Shown here piece after piece: positions 47,517-61,746 of a stretch of DNA of 64,000 nucleotides (positions are counted from its first letter, which is position 1; the number at the start of each line of letters is the position of its first letter). The stretch comes from Nevskiaceae bacterium. GTDB taxonomy: Bacteria > Pseudomonadota > Gammaproteobacteria > Steroidobacterales > Steroidobacteraceae. A model generated the notes under the pieces. It worked only from the letters and a program-made list of their open reading frames with translations, did no database searches and was not told the DNA's origin. The stretch covers positions 37,013-101,012 of the forward strand of contig VEQP01000008.1 of NCBI GenBank assembly GCA_018883185.1. Reading direction: 5' to 3'. Made by a program: the position numbers and the translations under genes.

Positions 47517-48933
47517 GTCGACCCTCGCGCATGGCGCGCAGTTGCGGCTCATCGAGTTTGTAGAACGCCAAGATCAGTAGCGCCAGCACCGACATGGCCG
47601 CCGGAATGTAGGCGATGGAGAGCAGTACGGCTTGCCGTACTTCGTCGGTGACTTCGCGCGGCGGAGTCTTCGGGTCGAACCCCGCATAGGCCAGGGCAAA
47701 ACCGAGGATCAGCGGCCCAAGCGCGGCAGCGAGTTTCTCCACGAAGCTGTACAGCGCCGAGTACATGCCCTCGCGGCGTAATCCCGTGCGGTGGTAATCG
47801 AGCTCCATGGCATCGGTCAGCATCGACATCGCGAACACCACGTTGCCGGCGAAGGCGAGGCCGTTGACGAAGCCGCGCAGCGCCAGGAGCGCCACGGGTT
47901 CACCGGGCATTGCGTACATCCAAGACAGTCCCACGAATCCCGTCAGCACCGAGGAGCAGGCATAGGCCCAGCGCTTACCGACTCGTTTCGAGAGCCGCAC
48001 GAGCAGTGGTGTGCCGAGCAGTACTGCGAGCACCATCGGTCCGCCGATCAGTGGCAGGCGAGTGAGCGGCATGTCGATGACGCTGACCAGGAAGAACATC
48101 AATCCGCCGGAGCTCGCGCTGACGCCGATCAGCTGCACGAGTTTGATTGCGAGGATTTGCTGGAAGGGCAGGTTACGCAGGAACCCGAGCACTTGATCGC
48201 GCAAGGGCACGCGCGCATCCGTTTGCGGGTGGAACGGCGCTTCCCGAGTACCCCACCACGCCGTCAGCATGGCCGCGAGGATGAGCGCACCGCCCAAGGC
48301 GCCGACGGCCGCGTGGGCGTCCCAGTCCTTGCCCATGAGTTCGAGCACGGCGCCCGCCGCCGACTGCGATAGAAAGCCGCCGACCGAAGCGAACATCACT
48401 CGCCATCCATGGATCGAGGAGCGCTCGTGGTAGCCCGTCGTCATCTCGGCGGGCATGGCCATGTAGGGCACGTTGAACAGCGAATAGCCCGTCGTATAGA
48501 GCAGCAGGGCGGCGAGCACGTACAGGGCCGCCAACAGGCCCTCGCCCTCGGTCATGCTCGGCCAAGGGCCGACGAAGGGGACGGTGAAGACGCCTAAGAA
48601 CGACACGGCCGACACCAGGGCTCCCCAGAACAGCCAAGGCCGGCGCCGGCCCTGGGTACCCCCGGTCTGGTCGCTGAGGTAACCGGTAACTGGGTCGGAA
48701 ACCGCGTCGTAGAGCTTGGAGAGGAATATCAAAAAGCCGGCGACCGCCGCAGGAATACGCAGCACCGTCACGAAATAAAACAGGGCCAGCGCCGAGATCC
48801 CGTTCATCAGAATGGCCACGCCGAAGGCGCCGGTGGCCCACGTGGCCTTGATCCGCAGCGGCAGGGGGGTCTCGTCGTAACTCGGGGCGGCCGCCTGATT
48901 TGGGCTGGCGGCGTGATTCGGGGTGGCGGTCAT
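47506..48933 (-). CDS. MFS transporter, GPH (glycoside-pentoside-hexuronide):cation symporter type
   Basis: Inner-membrane transporter of 475 residues with about twelve hydrophobic spans. The segment [19 protein letters not shown] followed by [11 protein letters not shown] is the hallmark of MelB-like sodium or proton symporters, usually importing glycosides or other sugars. A Pro/Ala-rich cytosolic N-terminus of about 30 residues precedes the first span. Start is ATG 48933; a longer frame would run into aspS on the other strand. It is convergent with the fibrillin-like gene and divergent from aspS by 30 bases. A link to the amine genes is only positional. Confidence 0.88.
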   Translation of the reverse strand: MTATPNHAASPNQAAAPSYDETPLPLRIKATWATGAFGVAILMNGISALALFYFVTVLRIPAAVAGFLIFLSKLYDAVSDPVTGYLSDQTGGTQGRRRPWLFWGALVSAVSFLGVFTVPFVGPWPSMTEGEGLLAALYVLAALLLYTTGYSLFNVPYMAMPAEMTTGYHERSSIHGWRVMFASVGGFLSQSAAGAVLELMGKDWDAHAAVGALGGALILAAMLTAWWGTREAPFHPQTDARVPLRDQVLGFLRNLPFQQILAIKLVQLIGVSASSGGLMFFLVSVIDMPLTRLPLIGGPMVLAVLLGTPLLVRLSKRVGKRWAYACSSVLTGFVGLSWMYAMPGEPVALLALRGFVNGLAFAGNVVFAMSMLTDAMELDYHRTGLRREGMYSALYSFVEKLAAALGPLILGFALAYAGFDPKTPPREVTDEVRQAVLLSIAYIPAAMSVLALLILAFYKLDEPQLRAMREGRLKA

Positions 48934-48963
48934 GCGGCCGACTTTGTAACATCCCCGCCCCTT

Positions 48964-50739
48964 ATGCGCACTCATTATTGTGGCCAAGTCAACGAGTCCC
49001 TGATCGGCCAAACCGTCACGGTGGCAGGGTGGGTTCATCGGCGTCGCGACCACGGCGGAGTGATCTTCGTCGACCTGCGGGACCGCGAGGGTCTGGTGCA
49101 GATCGTCTGCGATCCGGATGCTCGCGAAGTGTTCGCCGAGGCCGAGAAGCTGCGCAACGAGTTCGTGGTGAGCATCACTGCGCTGGTGCGCGCCCGGCCC
49201 GAGGGCACCATCAACTCGAATCTCGCCTCAGGTCGCATTGAGCTACTGGCGCGGAATATCGAGTTGCTGAATCGGTCCGAGCCGCTGCCGTTCCAGCTCG
49301 ATGAGAACGTCTCGGAAGAAGTGCGACTGAAGTACCGATATTTGGATCTGCGTCGCGACGTGATGAGCCAGCGGCTGCGCCAGCGGCACTCGATCGCGCG
49401 GGCGATGCGCCACTACCTCGACGATGCCGGTTTCGTCGATATCGAAACCCCGATGCTGACCAAGGCGACCCCGGAGGGCGCGCGCGATTACCTCGTGCCT
49501 TCGCGCACGCACCCGGGCAAGTTCTTCGCGCTGCCGCAGTCGCCGCAGATTTTCAAGCAGTTGCTGATGGTCGCGGGCTTCGATCGCTACTACCAGATCG
49601 TGCGCTGCTTCCGCGACGAGGACTTGCGCGCTGATCGGCAGCCCGATTTCACCCAGCTCGACATCGAGACGTCGTTCCTGGGGCAGGAACAAATCATGAC
49701 CTTGATGGAAGGTCTGATCCGTCACATCTTCAAGACCGTGGCCGGCGTTGCCTTGCCCGATCCGTTCCCGCGTATGACGTACGCCGAAGCCATGCGGCGC
49801 TACGCGAGCGACAAGCCCGATCTGCGCATTCCGCTGGAACTCGTCGATGTTGCCGATCTCGTTGCCGGCTGCGATTTCAAGGTTTTCGCGGCGCCAGCTA
49901 AAGACCCCGGCGGTCGGGTGGCGGCGTTGCGCGTGCCGCAGGGCGGTAAGCTCACGCGCAAGGAAATCGACGATTACACGGCCTTCGTTGCCCGCTACGG
50001 CGCGCGCGGTCTCGCCTACATCAAGGTCAACGAGCGCGCCAAGGGTCGCGATGGTCTGCAGTCTCCGATCATCAAGTTCCTCTCTGACGAGGCCGTCAAC
50101 GGGATCCTCGAGCGCACGGCTGCAGCCGACAACGATCTAATTTTCTTTGGCGCCGATTCGGCCAAAGTGGTCAACGACGCGCTCGGCGCGCTGCGCCTCA
50201 AGGTCGGCCAAGACATGGGTCTCTTGCAGGGGGCGTGGGCGCCGCTGTGGGTCATTGATTTCCCGATGTTCGAGTACGACGCCGAGGAAAAGCGCTGGTC
50301 GGCCATGCACCATCCGTTCACCTCGCCGAAGGATCTCGATCCGCAGGCGCTGCGCGCGTCGCCCGGTGCCGCGCTCGCCAAGGCCTACGACATGGTCTTG
50401 AATGGCTCAGAGATCGGCGGCGGCTCGGTGCGTATCCACCGTCAGGACCTGCAGTCGACGGTGTTCGATTTGCTCGGCATTGATCCTGAAGAGGCGCGAC
50501 GCAAGTTCGGCTTCCTGCTTGATGCGCTGAAGTTTGGTGCGCCGCCGCACGGTGGCATCGCCTTCGGCCTCGACCGACTCGCCATGCTGATGTCGGGCGC
50601 CGAGAGCATTCGCGACGTGATCGCTTTCCCGAAGACCCAGACGGCGGCCTGTCCGCTGACGGATGCGCCCACCGAGGTCAGCGAGAAACAATTGCGCGAA
50701 TTGCACATTCGCCTGCGTCAGCCGCCACCCGCGAGTTAG
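48964..50739 (+). CDS. aspS: aspartyl-tRNA synthetase
   Basis: Class II synthetase of 591 residues that charges tRNA-Asp. The N-terminal OB-fold anticodon domain ([32 protein letters not shown]) is followed by the catalytic core with [20 protein letters not shown], a bacterial insertion (GAD) domain, and [13 protein letters not shown] as motif 3. The catalytic segment [13 protein letters not shown] is intact. Start ATG 48964; the open frame extends to 48913 in the transporter region but is not AspRS-like. The stop overlaps the convergent DUF748 gene by four bases. Confidence 0.98.
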   Translation: MRTHYCGQVNESLIGQTVTVAGWVHRRRDHGGVIFVDLRDREGLVQIVCDPDAREVFAEAEKLRNEFVVSITALVRARPEGTINSNLASGRIELLARNIELLNRSEPLPFQLDENVSEEVRLKYRYLDLRRDVMSQRLRQRHSIARAMRHYLDDAGFVDIETPMLTKATPEGARDYLVPSRTHPGKFFALPQSPQIFKQLLMVAGFDRYYQIVRCFRDEDLRADRQPDFTQLDIETSFLGQEQIMTLMEGLIRHIFKTVAGVALPDPFPRMTYAEAMRRYASDKPDLRIPLELVDVADLVAGCDFKVFAAPAKDPGGRVAALRVPQGGKLTRKEIDDYTAFVARYGARGLAYIKVNERAKGRDGLQSPIIKFLSDEAVNGILERTAAADNDLIFFGADSAKVVNDALGALRLKVGQDMGLLQGAWAPLWVIDFPMFEYDAEEKRWSAMHHPFTSPKDLDPQALRASPGAALAKAYDMVLNGSEIGGGSVRIHRQDLQSTVFDLLGIDPEEARRKFGFLLDALKFGAPPHGGIAFGLDRLAMLMSGAESIRDVIAFPKTQTAACPLTDAPTEVSEKQLRELHIRLRQPPPAS

Positions 50740-53700
50740 TTTCGCAGTTCGATCTTCAGGCGCACGGAGTTGGCAGTGCCCGCGATCGCCGCGGGGCTGC
50801 GCATGAATACGCGTAACGGGTCCACTTCACCCGACTCGAGCAGGGCATCTTGTACGACGCGCGCTCGCGCTCGGGCGAGATCCTCAAGATCCTTATCGGT
50901 TGGCAGCAGATCGCGCTGCAACACATCCTCGAGCGCCTTGATCGAGGCTTCGAGCAGTGCCGTCTCGTCGAGCTTTTGACCTGTCGTCGGATCGGGCGCG
51001 GCGAGTGCACGGAGCAATTCGCTGGGGCGCTTGCCTGTTTGCTCGCGGTGCAATTTTTCCAGCAGCTCCAAGTATTTTTCGCGATCTGTGCTGTCGACCG
51101 CTCGACCGGCAAACTGCTGCAGTCGGGCATTCCAACGCTCGCGGAGCAGTTGCGGCGCATCGAGTTCGCGGTTGAACACCGACGGCACGTCGAGTTCTAG
51201 CCCCGGTCGTTCGATCAGTGCCTTGCGGATGCCCGTGAGCCGTTCGAGCAGTGCCGGCTGTAGCGTGGCGCTCGCGGGCGCGAAGTCGATGAACTGCACG
51301 TCGGGGCCGCCGCCAAACAGAGCACCAAGCAGGGCGAAGGGCGCGGTGACGATTTTCACCAGCAAGTTGAGCACGATCTTCCAGATGATCGGGCCTAGGC
51401 GGAAGGTCGGATCATCGAGGGTGCCGCCCACCGGAAGATCAAGCGAGATGTCGCCGTTACGATCCTTGAGCAGCGCGATCGCAAGTTTCAGCGGCAGTTT
51501 CGTCGCATCCGGGCTTTTCACTTTCTCGCCGAGCTGCAGCTGTGAGATGAGGATCTTGTGGTTTGCCTTTAATCGCCGCTGTTCGACGAAGTAGGTGGTG
51601 TCGATCGACAACTTGCCCTTCTCGATGCGATAGCCCATGAACTTGCTTGAGTAGGGATTGAAACTCGTCAACTCGATGTTGCGGAACGTGGCTGCGAGAT
51701 TCGTGTAGGCATCGGCGGCGAGGTAATTCACCTCACCCGAGATCTTCACCGGCGCGTAGCGATCCACGCCGCCGGCAAGACTGACTTGAGCGCGTGAGTC
51801 GGCATCTGAGGAGAGCCCCGTGACCCGGCCCGCGAGGGTCTGGATGCCGATGCGGAAGTTGGGTCGCACGGAGAAGTCGGCAAAGTTCGCCGAGCCTGCG
51901 GCGATGTTCAGCTGACCGATGGCGACGCGCAGCGGCGCCGTCGCCGCTTGCGCATCAGCCTCGCGCTTCGCATCCGTCTCGCGCTTCGTCGCAGCCGTGC
52001 GATTTGCGTTAGGCGTGCGCGGCGCTGCAGCAGTGCCGGCGGGCTCGCCCGTGCCGGCGGACTCGTCCGTGCCGCCGCTCGAGAACACATCGGCGATATT
52101 GGTTGTGCCATCCGCATTGACGACAAGGTCGATGAAGGGCGCTGCGGCCTCGATCGAGCGGATATCGAGTCGCTGCGCTGATTCGCTGTAGCGAATGTCG
52201 TTGAGACGCAGGGCATCCCACGCAAGGAGCGTGCGACGCACCAGCCGATCCTGGCTCAGCAGTCGAAGGATCGCCGCATCACCCTCGAACTCAAGCTTTG
52301 CGGCGGCGTCCGCTGTGGCAGGCTGTAGGGCAAGCTTGCCTTCGATGTCGATGAGGCCACGCCGTACGTTTAGGCGTACGAGGTCGGCGAAGTAGGGCTC
52401 GAAGTCGGTGATGTCGATGTTGCTGAGTACAAGCCGAGCCTGCGTGTCGAGGTCACCCCAGCGCGTTTCACCGCTGAGATTCATCCGACCCGCCTCGTTC
52501 AGCGTTGCCGTGGTGGTGAATCGAAGCCGCGCCTCGGGCGAGTTGGCCCAGTCCTGTAGTGAGGCCTCGATGGCGGAGACCGTGAATTTTGCGGTCTTCG
52601 GCGCGGTGCGATCTTCGATCTCGGCCCGCGCGTTGCGCAGCCGCAGCTCAGGGAGGCGAAGCTGCCAGGGTTTCGATTCCTCGGCTGCGACTGCCGCTGC
52701 GGCGGGGGTCGCTGCCGCGGGCTGCGCCTTGGCTATTGATGTCGTCGATGCCACATCTTCGTCGCTTTCCGCCGCGAGTGCTGCTAGCGACACGCCGCGT
52801 GCATCGAGCCACGCACGAATACGCGCGTCTTCGATACTGATTTGGCCCAGGTTGACGCGACGAGTGCCGAGATCCACCGAAGCGTTGCGCACCGCGAGAC
52901 GACCGATTTCGACATCGGGCCGGTTGCGCCCCCGTGCCTGCAGCGCGAGATCCGCGATCACGAGGGAGTCGAGCGTCACCTGTCCCGACAGCGGCGTGGT
53001 TGCTGCGGAGAATCGGTAGCCCCCCGCGAGGCTCAAGCGCCCGCGGGGCAGATCGAGCGGTAGGGAATCCTGAAGCAGGTTTTCGATTGTGCTCGTGCGT
53101 AGTTGACCGAGCGCGAAACGGCCGGCCGCGCTGAACGGCGCAAGTGAAAAACGGCCGCTCCACGAGAAAGTCTCGCCGGCTGCGGAGGCGGCATTGATTT
53201 GGTACTGATTGCCGGCGCCGGCTTCGGTGCTGAAGTCCTCGAGCAGGATGTTGATCGGCCGCAACTCGGCGCGCACCAACCGGCTTCGCGTTCGATCTTC
53301 GAAGGCAGCTCGACCGTTGCGCACCGCAAAGCGCTCGATGAAAACGGGCAGGGGTTGCGACGCGTCGGCATCGGCGTTCGAGTTTTCGGCAGGTAGCAGG
53401 CCCAATAGGTTCACTCGTCGATCGGCGCCGAGTACCGCATCGACATACGGGTCGACGAGGGTGATGTCGTCGAATACCGGACCGCGTTTCCACACCGAAC
53501 GGATAGACAGATCGAGATCCAAGGTACCGAAGCCGACGAGCCGCTCGCCGCTCGCCTCGTCGATACCGAGATCCGTGATGACGAGTCGCAGCGTGAATGG
53601 GTTGACGCGCACTTCGCCGAGCCGCGGTGACTTGCCGAGTTCACCGCGCACGAATTCATTGAACTCGGCCCGAATCATTCGCGGGGCCCACCAGAAGCCG

Positions 53701-53771
53701 GCGACGGCGTAGGCGGCGAGCAGCGCCGCCAGCAGCATCAGGATCGTCGAGAGCCGCTTCGTCAGCCGCAT
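50736..53771 (-). CDS. DUF748-domain AsmA-like envelope protein
   Basis: Large protein of 1011 residues with a single N-terminal membrane anchor (about 8-28) and a very long periplasmic part made of repeated beta-strand segments ([38 protein letters not shown]). DUF748 proteins belong to the AsmA-like/bridge-like group thought to handle phospholipids or outer-membrane biogenesis between the membranes. An Ala-rich linker lies near residue 345-365, a Lys/Arg/Ala linker near 600. The C-terminal third ([29 protein letters not shown]) resembles an OmpA-type fold. The gene starts seven bases after the mutS stop, so both are probably co-transcribed. Confidence 0.82.
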   Translation of the reverse strand: MRLTKRLSTILMLLAALLAAYAVAGFWWAPRMIRAEFNEFVRGELGKSPRLGEVRVNPFTLRLVITDLGIDEASGERLVGFGTLDLDLSIRSVWKRGPVFDDITLVDPYVDAVLGADRRVNLLGLLPAENSNADADASQPLPVFIERFAVRNGRAAFEDRTRSRLVRAELRPINILLEDFSTEAGAGNQYQINAASAAGETFSWSGRFSLAPFSAAGRFALGQLRTSTIENLLQDSLPLDLPRGRLSLAGGYRFSAATTPLSGQVTLDSLVIADLALQARGRNRPDVEIGRLAVRNASVDLGTRRVNLGQISIEDARIRAWLDARGVSLAALAAESDEDVASTTSIAKAQPAAATPAAAAVAAEESKPWQLRLPELRLRNARAEIEDRTAPKTAKFTVSAIEASLQDWANSPEARLRFTTTATLNEAGRMNLSGETRWGDLDTQARLVLSNIDITDFEPYFADLVRLNVRRGLIDIEGKLALQPATADAAAKLEFEGDAAILRLLSQDRLVRRTLLAWDALRLNDIRYSESAQRLDIRSIEAAAPFIDLVVNADGTTNIADVFSSGGTDESAGTGEPAGTAAAPRTPNANRTAATKRETDAKREADAQAATAPLRVAIGQLNIAAGSANFADFSVRPNFRIGIQTLAGRVTGLSSDADSRAQVSLAGGVDRYAPVKISGEVNYLAADAYTNLAATFRNIELTSFNPYSSKFMGYRIEKGKLSIDTTYFVEQRRLKANHKILISQLQLGEKVKSPDATKLPLKLAIALLKDRNGDISLDLPVGGTLDDPTFRLGPIIWKIVLNLLVKIVTAPFALLGALFGGGPDVQFIDFAPASATLQPALLERLTGIRKALIERPGLELDVPSVFNRELDAPQLLRERWNARLQQFAGRAVDSTDREKYLELLEKLHREQTGKRPSELLRALAAPDPTTGQKLDETALLEASIKALEDVLQRDLLPTDKDLEDLARARARVVQDALLESGEVDPLRVFMRSPAAIAGTANSVRLKIELRN

Positions 53772-53778
53772 GCGCAGA

Positions 53779-56475
53779 TCACCCGAGACGTTTTTTCAGA
53801 TCGTACAACCGATCGAGCGCGTCGCGGGGTGTGAGTTTATCCGGATCCACAGCGCGCAAGGCCTCGAGCACGGCGGCGATGGCGGCATCTTCACCTGTGG
53901 GGGGCGTATCGGTCACCGCTGCCCCAACTCCCATCGCCTCGCCATCTCCGGCGTCCGCGGCGGCAGGTTGCAGGGCGAGCTGACCTTGACCTGCCGCGTC
54001 GGCATCGGCGGCCGTCCGCGCCGCGCGCTCCTCGAGGGTCGCCAGATGCCGGCGGGCATCTGCGAGAACATCGCGCGGCAGACCGGCGAGTTTGGCGACG
54101 GCGAGGCCGTAGCTCTTGCTGGCAGGACCGGGCTTGACTGCATGCATGAAGACGATGCCATGGCGATGCTCCGCAGCATCGAGGTGTACGTTGAGCACGC
54201 CCGGCAATTGCGCGGCGAGTGCCGTCAGTTCGAAATAGTGCGTGGCAAACAGGGTAAAGGCACCCACGCGCAGCGCCAGGTGACGCGCGGTGGCCCAAGC
54301 GAGCGACAGACCATCGAAGGTGCTCGTGCCGCGACCGATCTCATCCATCAGCACGAGGCTACGCGGTGTGGCGTTGTGCAAGATGTTGGCAGCCTCGCTC
54401 ATCTCCACCATGAAGGTCGAGCGACCGCCGGCGAGGTCATCACCGGCACCAATGCGAGTGAAGATGCGATCGAGTGGCCCGATCTGCGCGGCTTCGGCGG
54501 GCACATGACTGCCGATATGCGCGAGGATTGCGATCAGCGCGATCTGGCGCATGTAGGTGCTCTTGCCACCCATGTTGGGTCCGGTGATCACCAGCATGCG
54601 TGTGGCCGCATCGAGCGCGATATCGTTCGGCACAAACGGCTCGGTGGTGAAACGTTCGACTACGGGATGGCGACCCGCGGTGATGCGCAGCGCAGGCTGC
54701 GTGATGAGTTCCGGCGCCACCCAGCGCAGCGCGACGGCTCGCTCGGCGAGTGTCGCCCACACGTCGAGATCGGCGGCGGCGGCGGCGGTCTGCTGCAGCG
54801 GGATCAGGCGATCACAGAGTTGCTGCAGTAGTTCGTCGTACAACTCTTTCTCGCGCGCGAGTGCCTTGTCGCGCGCGCCGAGCACCTTGTCCTCGAAGCC
54901 TTTGAGTTCGGGGGTAATGAAGCGCTCGGCATTTTTCACCGTCTGCCGGCGCAGATAGTCCGCTGGAACCTTATCGGCCTGACTGCGAGCGATTTCGATG
55001 AAAAACCCCTGCACGCGGTTGTAGCCGAGCTTCAACTGCGCAAGACCTGTTCGCGCCCGCTCGCGCGCCTCGAGTTCGAGCAGATAAGCATCGGTATCGC
55101 TCGAGATACGCCGCAGTTCGTCGAGCTCGGTGTCGTAGCCCGCAGCGATCACTCCGCCATCGCGCACCATCGCTGCAGGCTCGGCAGCGATCGCTCTGCA
55201 GAGCAAGGCATGTTCCTCCTCGTGCGCGTCGATGGCCTTCGCGAGCTCTCGCAACATGGGCGAGGCCAACTGCTGCACGGCTTCGCGCAGCGGGGGCACT
55301 GCCGCTAGCGCGAGGCGTAGTCCCGACAAATCCCTCGGTCGCGCCGAGCGCAGCGCGACGCGCGCGAGGATGCGCTCCATGTCGCCGATCGGACGCAGTC
55401 GATCACGCAGTGCCTCGTGCCGCTGCCCTTCGGCGAGTTCGCTGACCGCGGCGTAACGCGCCCGCAGCGTGGGTTGATCGGTGATGGGTCGGTTGAGGCA
55501 GCGCCGCAGCGCGCGGGCGCCCATCGCCGTGACGGTGGTGTCGAGCAGGGCGAGCAAGGTCGCCTCATCCCGGTCGTTGGCGCTGCGGTCGAGTTCGAGG
55601 TGGCGGCGGGTGACGGCATCGATCTGCAACGCAGCCTCGCGCGACTCCACGTGCAGCGCACGCAAGTGAGGCAGTGCCGTGCGCTGCGTGTCGCGCACGT
55701 ATTGCAGCAGCGCTCCCGCCGCACCCACGGCGAGCGGCAACTCCGCGGCGCCGTAGCCCTGCAAATCCTGAGTACCCAATTGCGCGCACAGGGCACGTGT
55801 GGCCGAGTCGGTCTCAAAATGCCAGGCAGGTCTTGTGCGCAAGCTCGCGTCTGGGGCAGCCGCGGTGAGCCGCGCTTCGAAAGTTGTCGCCGCGGCTTCG
55901 CTCCACAGCAGCTCCGCGGGCTGCAAGCGTGCGAGTTCCGCTGCCAGTGCCTCGCTGCCGACGCCTTGCAGCAAGGAAAAGCGACCCGCGGCGAGGTCGA
56001 GCCAAGAAAGGCCGAAGCCCGAGAAGTCATCGCCACCGGGCGCAGTTCCGCCACCTGGCGAGGCTCCGGCGGGTTGCAACGTCACTGCTGCGAGCAGCGT
56101 TTCGCGGCGATCATCGAGCAAGGCGGCATCGGTGACGGTGCCGGGCGTGACGATGCGCACCACAGCACGTTCCATCGGTCCCTTCGTCTTGCCGGGGTCG
56201 CCGATTTGCTCGCAAATCGCCACCGACTCGCCCTTGCGCACGAGCCTGCCGAGGTAATTGTCGACGGCGTGAAACGGCACGCCGGCCATCGGGATCGGGG
56301 CGCCGGCCGACTGACCGCGAGCGGTCAGGGTGATGTCGAGCAGTTGGGCCGCACGCCGGGCATCGTCATAGAACAGCTCGTAGAAATCTCCCATGCGATA
56401 GAACAACAGCACATCGGGGTGCTGCGCCTTCAGGCGCAGATACTGCTGCATTACCGGGGTGTGTTCGCCAGACAT
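53779..56475 (-). CDS. mutS: DNA mismatch repair protein MutS
   Basis: Mismatch-recognition ATPase of 898 residues. The N-terminal reader motif GDFYELF (Phe and Glu contact the mismatch) is followed by connector, lever and clamp domains; the ATPase has [13 protein letters not shown] (Walker A) and [16 protein letters not shown]. Longer than E. coli (853), because of a Gly/Pro-rich insertion near residue 140 ([10 protein letters not shown]) and an Ala/Gly-rich linker before the C-terminal tetramer helix. Start ATG 56475 gives [16 protein letters not shown]; the upstream open frame overlaps pncC. DUF748 follows; pncC is divergent 36 bases away. Confidence 0.97.
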   Translation of the reverse strand: MSGEHTPVMQQYLRLKAQHPDVLLFYRMGDFYELFYDDARRAAQLLDITLTARGQSAGAPIPMAGVPFHAVDNYLGRLVRKGESVAICEQIGDPGKTKGPMERAVVRIVTPGTVTDAALLDDRRETLLAAVTLQPAGASPGGGTAPGGDDFSGFGLSWLDLAAGRFSLLQGVGSEALAAELARLQPAELLWSEAAATTFEARLTAAAPDASLRTRPAWHFETDSATRALCAQLGTQDLQGYGAAELPLAVGAAGALLQYVRDTQRTALPHLRALHVESREAALQIDAVTRRHLELDRSANDRDEATLLALLDTTVTAMGARALRRCLNRPITDQPTLRARYAAVSELAEGQRHEALRDRLRPIGDMERILARVALRSARPRDLSGLRLALAAVPPLREAVQQLASPMLRELAKAIDAHEEEHALLCRAIAAEPAAMVRDGGVIAAGYDTELDELRRISSDTDAYLLELEARERARTGLAQLKLGYNRVQGFFIEIARSQADKVPADYLRRQTVKNAERFITPELKGFEDKVLGARDKALAREKELYDELLQQLCDRLIPLQQTAAAAADLDVWATLAERAVALRWVAPELITQPALRITAGRHPVVERFTTEPFVPNDIALDAATRMLVITGPNMGGKSTYMRQIALIAILAHIGSHVPAEAAQIGPLDRIFTRIGAGDDLAGGRSTFMVEMSEAANILHNATPRSLVLMDEIGRGTSTFDGLSLAWATARHLALRVGAFTLFATHYFELTALAAQLPGVLNVHLDAAEHRHGIVFMHAVKPGPASKSYGLAVAKLAGLPRDVLADARRHLATLEERAARTAADADAAGQGQLALQPAAADAGDGEAMGVGAAVTDTPPTGEDAAIAAVLEALRAVDPDKLTPRDALDRLYDLKKRLG

Positions 56476-56511
56476 GGGTGGATTATCGTCTATGCGATAC
56501 TCGCCCGTGTC

Positions 56512-57015
56512 ATGGAGAGCGCGCTTCGTCGTTTGACCGAACACCTGCGGGCCACCGGCCAGACGGTGGCCACGGCCGAGTCCTGCACCGGCGGGTGGCT
56601 TGCCAAGTGCCTCACCGACCTGCCCGGCAGCTCGCACTGGTTCCAAGCGGGTTGGGTCTGTTATTCGAACGAGGCCAAGCATCGCGATCTCGGTGTGCGG
56701 CGGCGGACGCTGCGCGAGACCGGGGCCGTTAGTTCCGATACGGTCTACGAGTTGGCCGAGGCGGCATTGCGCCGCAGTGGCGCGTCGTTCGCGGTCGCCA
56801 TCAGTGGCATCGCGGGGCCAAATGGGGCCGTGCCGGGCAAGCCGCTAGGCACCGTGTGGTTCGGTTTTGCGCAGTGCATGGGCCGCGGAATTTACGTCGA
56901 AACCGTCTGCAAGCGCTTCCGCGGCGATCGCAACCAGGTGCGCGAGCGGGCCGTGGAGTTCGCGCTACGTGGTTTATACAGTACCGCCCGTCGCGGCTCC
57001 CTGTATACCGCGTGA
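56512..57015 (+). CDS. pncC: nicotinamide-nucleotide amidase PncC (CinA C-terminal domain)
   Basis: Cytosolic enzyme of 167 residues that deamidates NMN to nicotinate mononucleotide, recycling NMN made by DNA ligase. The conserved [22 protein letters not shown] block with the active-site serine/cysteine region, YSNEAK, and [10 protein letters not shown] segments are all seen. It is the stand-alone single domain. The start at ATG 56512 fits the family; the frame is open far upstream across mutS, which is an antisense shadow. pncC before recA is the order in E. coli and Pseudomonas. Confidence 0.94.
   Translation: MESALRRLTEHLRATGQTVATAESCTGGWLAKCLTDLPGSSHWFQAGWVCYSNEAKHRDLGVRRRTLRETGAVSSDTVYELAEAALRRSGASFAVAISGIAGPNGAVPGKPLGTVWFGFAQCMGRGIYVETVCKRFRGDRNQVRERAVEFALRGLYSTARRGSLYTA
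56975..57007 (+). promoter_or_regulatory. pair of LexA-like half sites upstream of recA
   Basis: TATACAGTA (56975-56983) matches the right half and CTGTATA (57001-57007) the left half of the enterobacterial SOS box, but they lie in reversed order, 19 bases apart, at the end of pncC. Neither has its own partner half. They sit about 130-160 bases before the recA start, near where an operator would be expected, but this is not a canonical site. Confidence 0.25.
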
Positions 57016-57074
57016 ACGCCTGACTAAATATCTGCTTTCCCCTTGTTTTCTAGCATTCCCGAGCGCAAGGCGTG

Positions 57075-57083
57075 TGGGATAAT
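57075..57083 (+). promoter_or_regulatory. extended -10 promoter element for recA
   Basis: TGG followed by GATAAT (57078-57083) forms a TGn-extended -10 with five of six matches to TATAAT, in the 119-base gap between pncC and recA. No good -35 is found at 17 bases, which extended -10 promoters can tolerate. A start near 57090 would give a leader of about 45 bases. Confidence 0.45.
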
Positions 57084-57134
57084 TTGCGTCATTCAACACC
57101 CTCCCATTCGCCTCTCACTGCACTCGGGGATCTC

Positions 57135-58166
57135 ATGGACGACAATCGCAAAAAAGCTCTCAGCGCCGCCCTCGGCCAAATCGAAAAGCAATTCGGCAAA
57201 GGCTCTGTCATGCGCCTTGGCGACGCCACCGCGTCCTACGATGTGGAAGCGGTATCCACCGGTTCGCTGGGCCTAGACATCGCCCTCGGTATCGGCGGCC
57301 TGCCGCGCGGCCGCGTGGTCGAGATCTACGGTCCGGAGTCCTCCGGTAAAACCACCCTGACGCTCGAGGTCATCGCCGAGATCCAGCGTAACGGTGGCAC
57401 TGCCGCCTTCGTCGATGCCGAGCACGCCCTCGACCCTGCCTACGCCGAGAAACTCGGCGTCAACGTCAACGACCTGCTCGTGTCGCAGCCGGATACGGGT
57501 GAGCAAGCCCTCGAGATCACCGACATGCTGGTCCGCTCCGGCGCCGTCGACGTCGTGGTGGTCGACTCGGTGGCCGCACTCACGCCCAAGGCCGAAATCG
57601 AAGGTGAAATGGGTGAGTTGCAGGTCGGTCTGCACGCCCGCCTAATGTCTCAGGCGCTGCGCAAGCTCACCGGCAACATCAAGCGCTCAAACACGATCGT
57701 CATTTTCATCAACCAGATCCGCCTCAAGATCGGTGTGATGTTCGGCAATCCTGAAACCACCACCGGCGGCAACGCCCTGAAGTTCTACTCCTCGGTCCGC
57801 CTCGACATTCGGCGCATCGGTGCCATCAAGAACGGCGAAGAGGTCGTGGGCAACCAGACCCGCGTCAAGGTGGTCAAGAACAAGGTCTCGCCGCCGTTCC
57901 GTGAAGCCGAATTCGAAATCATGTACGGCGAGGGCATTTCCCGCGAGGGCGAGATCATCGAACTTGGCGCCACCCATAACATCATCGAGAAGGCCGGCGC
58001 TTGGTATTCGTACAAGGGCGAGCGCATCGGTCAGGGCAAGGAGAACGTGCGCGAGTTCTTGAAGAAGAACCCGGCTATTGCCAAGGACATCGAGACCCAG
58101 GTGCGTGCCAAGTTGCTGCCTGAGAAGGCAGGCCGAGGCGAGGCCGCTGACAAGTCTGCTGATTGA
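57135..58166 (+). CDS. recA: recombinase RecA
   Basis: DNA strand-exchange ATPase and LexA co-protease of 343 residues. Walker [10 protein letters not shown] starts at residue 66, exactly as in E. coli; [12 protein letters not shown] (loop 1 region), the FINQIR segment and the [17 protein letters not shown] block follow. Start ATG 57135 is preceded by GGGGA; the open frame upstream is not RecA-like. The C-terminal tail is acidic as usual. The stop overlaps recX by four bases (TTGA). Confidence 0.98.
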   Translation: MDDNRKKALSAALGQIEKQFGKGSVMRLGDATASYDVEAVSTGSLGLDIALGIGGLPRGRVVEIYGPESSGKTTLTLEVIAEIQRNGGTAAFVDAEHALDPAYAEKLGVNVNDLLVSQPDTGEQALEITDMLVRSGAVDVVVVDSVAALTPKAEIEGEMGELQVGLHARLMSQALRKLTGNIKRSNTIVIFINQIRLKIGVMFGNPETTTGGNALKFYSSVRLDIRRIGAIKNGEEVVGNQTRVKVVKNKVSPPFREAEFEIMYGEGISREGEIIELGATHNIIEKAGAWYSYKGERIGQGKENVREFLKKNPAIAKDIETQVRAKLLPEKAGRGEAADKSAD

Positions 58167-58663
58167 CTAGTTCGCCCGACCACAAAGACCAACCCGAATC
58201 GGCGCGCCGGGCAGCTTTGTTGCTGCTCGGCCGCCGAGACTTTTCGTCGGCTGAGTTACGCACCAAGCTGCTCGCCAAGGGCTATGAGCGCACGGCGATT
58301 GACATGGCCATTGAGGCGCTGCGCCTTGAGCGCCTGCTAGACGATGGCCGCTTCCTAGAGAATTTCGTCCGTGCGCATGCTGCGCGCGGCCAAGGCCCTG
58401 CGCGTATCCGACAGGAGCTGATGGCTCGCGGGTTTGGCGAGGCTGACATTGCTCCGGCGCTGGACGGGGGCCCAGATTTCGCCGCCCTGTGCCGGGAGGT
58501 TCGCCGCCGGAGGTTCGGTAGTAAGGCGCCGGGCAGCTGGGCTGAAAAGGGCAAGCAAGCGAGATTTTTGCAGTATCGGGGGTTTTCATCGGATCATATC
58601 CGGCTGGCAATGGGCCAGGACCCCGACTCGGCAGATAATCCCGCAGATGACTTCCTCGACTAA
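58163..58663 (+). CDS. recX: RecA regulator RecX
   Basis: Cytosolic protein of 166 residues that caps RecA filaments. Made of repeated three-helix units ([70 protein letters not shown]), the RecX signature. The start is TTG 58163, overlapping the recA stop, a weak start that would keep RecX low relative to RecA. The C-terminal end is acidic. alaS follows; depending on its start the two overlap or are 19 bases apart. Confidence 0.93.
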   Translation: MTSSPDHKDQPESARRAALLLLGRRDFSSAELRTKLLAKGYERTAIDMAIEALRLERLLDDGRFLENFVRAHAARGQGPARIRQELMARGFGEADIAPALDGGPDFAALCREVRRRRFGSKAPGSWAEKGKQARFLQYRGFSSDHIRLAMGQDPDSADNPADDFLD

Positions 58664-58682
58664 ACCGGGCAAACCGCCCTAC

Positions 58683-61313
<2,631 letters not shown>

Positions 61314-61454
61314 CCCGGCCGGTGGACGGCCAACACGGTTTCCCCTATTGTCGGGGGTGAAGGCGCCAGGCAAGGAACGTCAGGCCGTCAGCGGGGACCC
61401 ACAGGGGGTGCGGTTCTCCGAGTCTGGCGGCCCTCAGAGCGCTTAGGGGGCTCT

Positions 61455-61673
61455 ATGCTCATTCTCACTCGACGAGTCGGCGAGACCGTCATGATTGGCG
61501 AGGAGGTCTCCGTGACCATCCTCGGCGTCAAGGGAAACCAGGTGCGCGTTGGCATCAATGCGCCGAAAAACGTCGCGGTCCACCGCGAAGAAATCTTTGA
61601 GCGCATCAAATCCGAAGTCGGCGAGGGCGAGACCGCCCAAGGCGGCGAGGCGCAACGGGGCATGCGCGCCTGA
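61455..61673 (+). CDS. csrA: carbon storage regulator CsrA/RsmA
   Basis: Small RNA-binding dimer of 72 residues that binds GGA motifs in messenger leaders and controls translation and stability. The sequence [15 protein letters not shown] and the [12 protein letters not shown] region with the RNA-contacting Val/His/Arg residues are almost invariant in the family; a Glu/Gly-rich tail of about 15 residues is less conserved. GGGGG precedes the ATG. The 141-base gap after alaS (61314-61454) shows GC-rich inverted segments but no clear terminator or promoter. In Pseudomonas lysC lies between alaS and csrA; here it is absent, as in E. coli. Confidence 0.97.
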   Translation: MLILTRRVGETVMIGEEVSVTILGVKGNQVRVGINAPKNVAVHREEIFERIKSEVGEGETAQGGEAQRGMRA

Positions 61674-61701
61674 CCGGAGGCGGTCGACTGATCGTCTGGT
61701 T

Positions 61702-61730
61702 TTGACCTCGGGCGGGGTGGGCAGTACCAT
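61702..61730 (+). promoter_or_regulatory. sigma-70 promoter of tRNA-Ser
   Basis: TTGACC (five of six) and TACCAT (four of six) are separated by exactly 17 bases. The sequence after the -10, GCCGCCTCCG, is a GC-rich discriminator of the type seen at stable-RNA promoters under stringent control. Transcription from about 61737 would start ten bases before the mature tRNA. Confidence 0.6.
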
Positions 61731-61746
61731 GCCGCCTCCGCGAACC

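Noticed and set aside
52009..53493. Several open frames antisense or out of frame in the DUF748 gene
   Set aside because: Arg/Ser/Ala-rich translations typical of GC-rich shadows; the 1011-residue frame explains the region.
55417..56511. 365-codon upstream extension of pncC across mutS
   Set aside because: Runs antisense through mutS; pncC homologues begin at the ATG at 56512 and the added residues are low-complexity Arg/Ala-rich shadow sequence.
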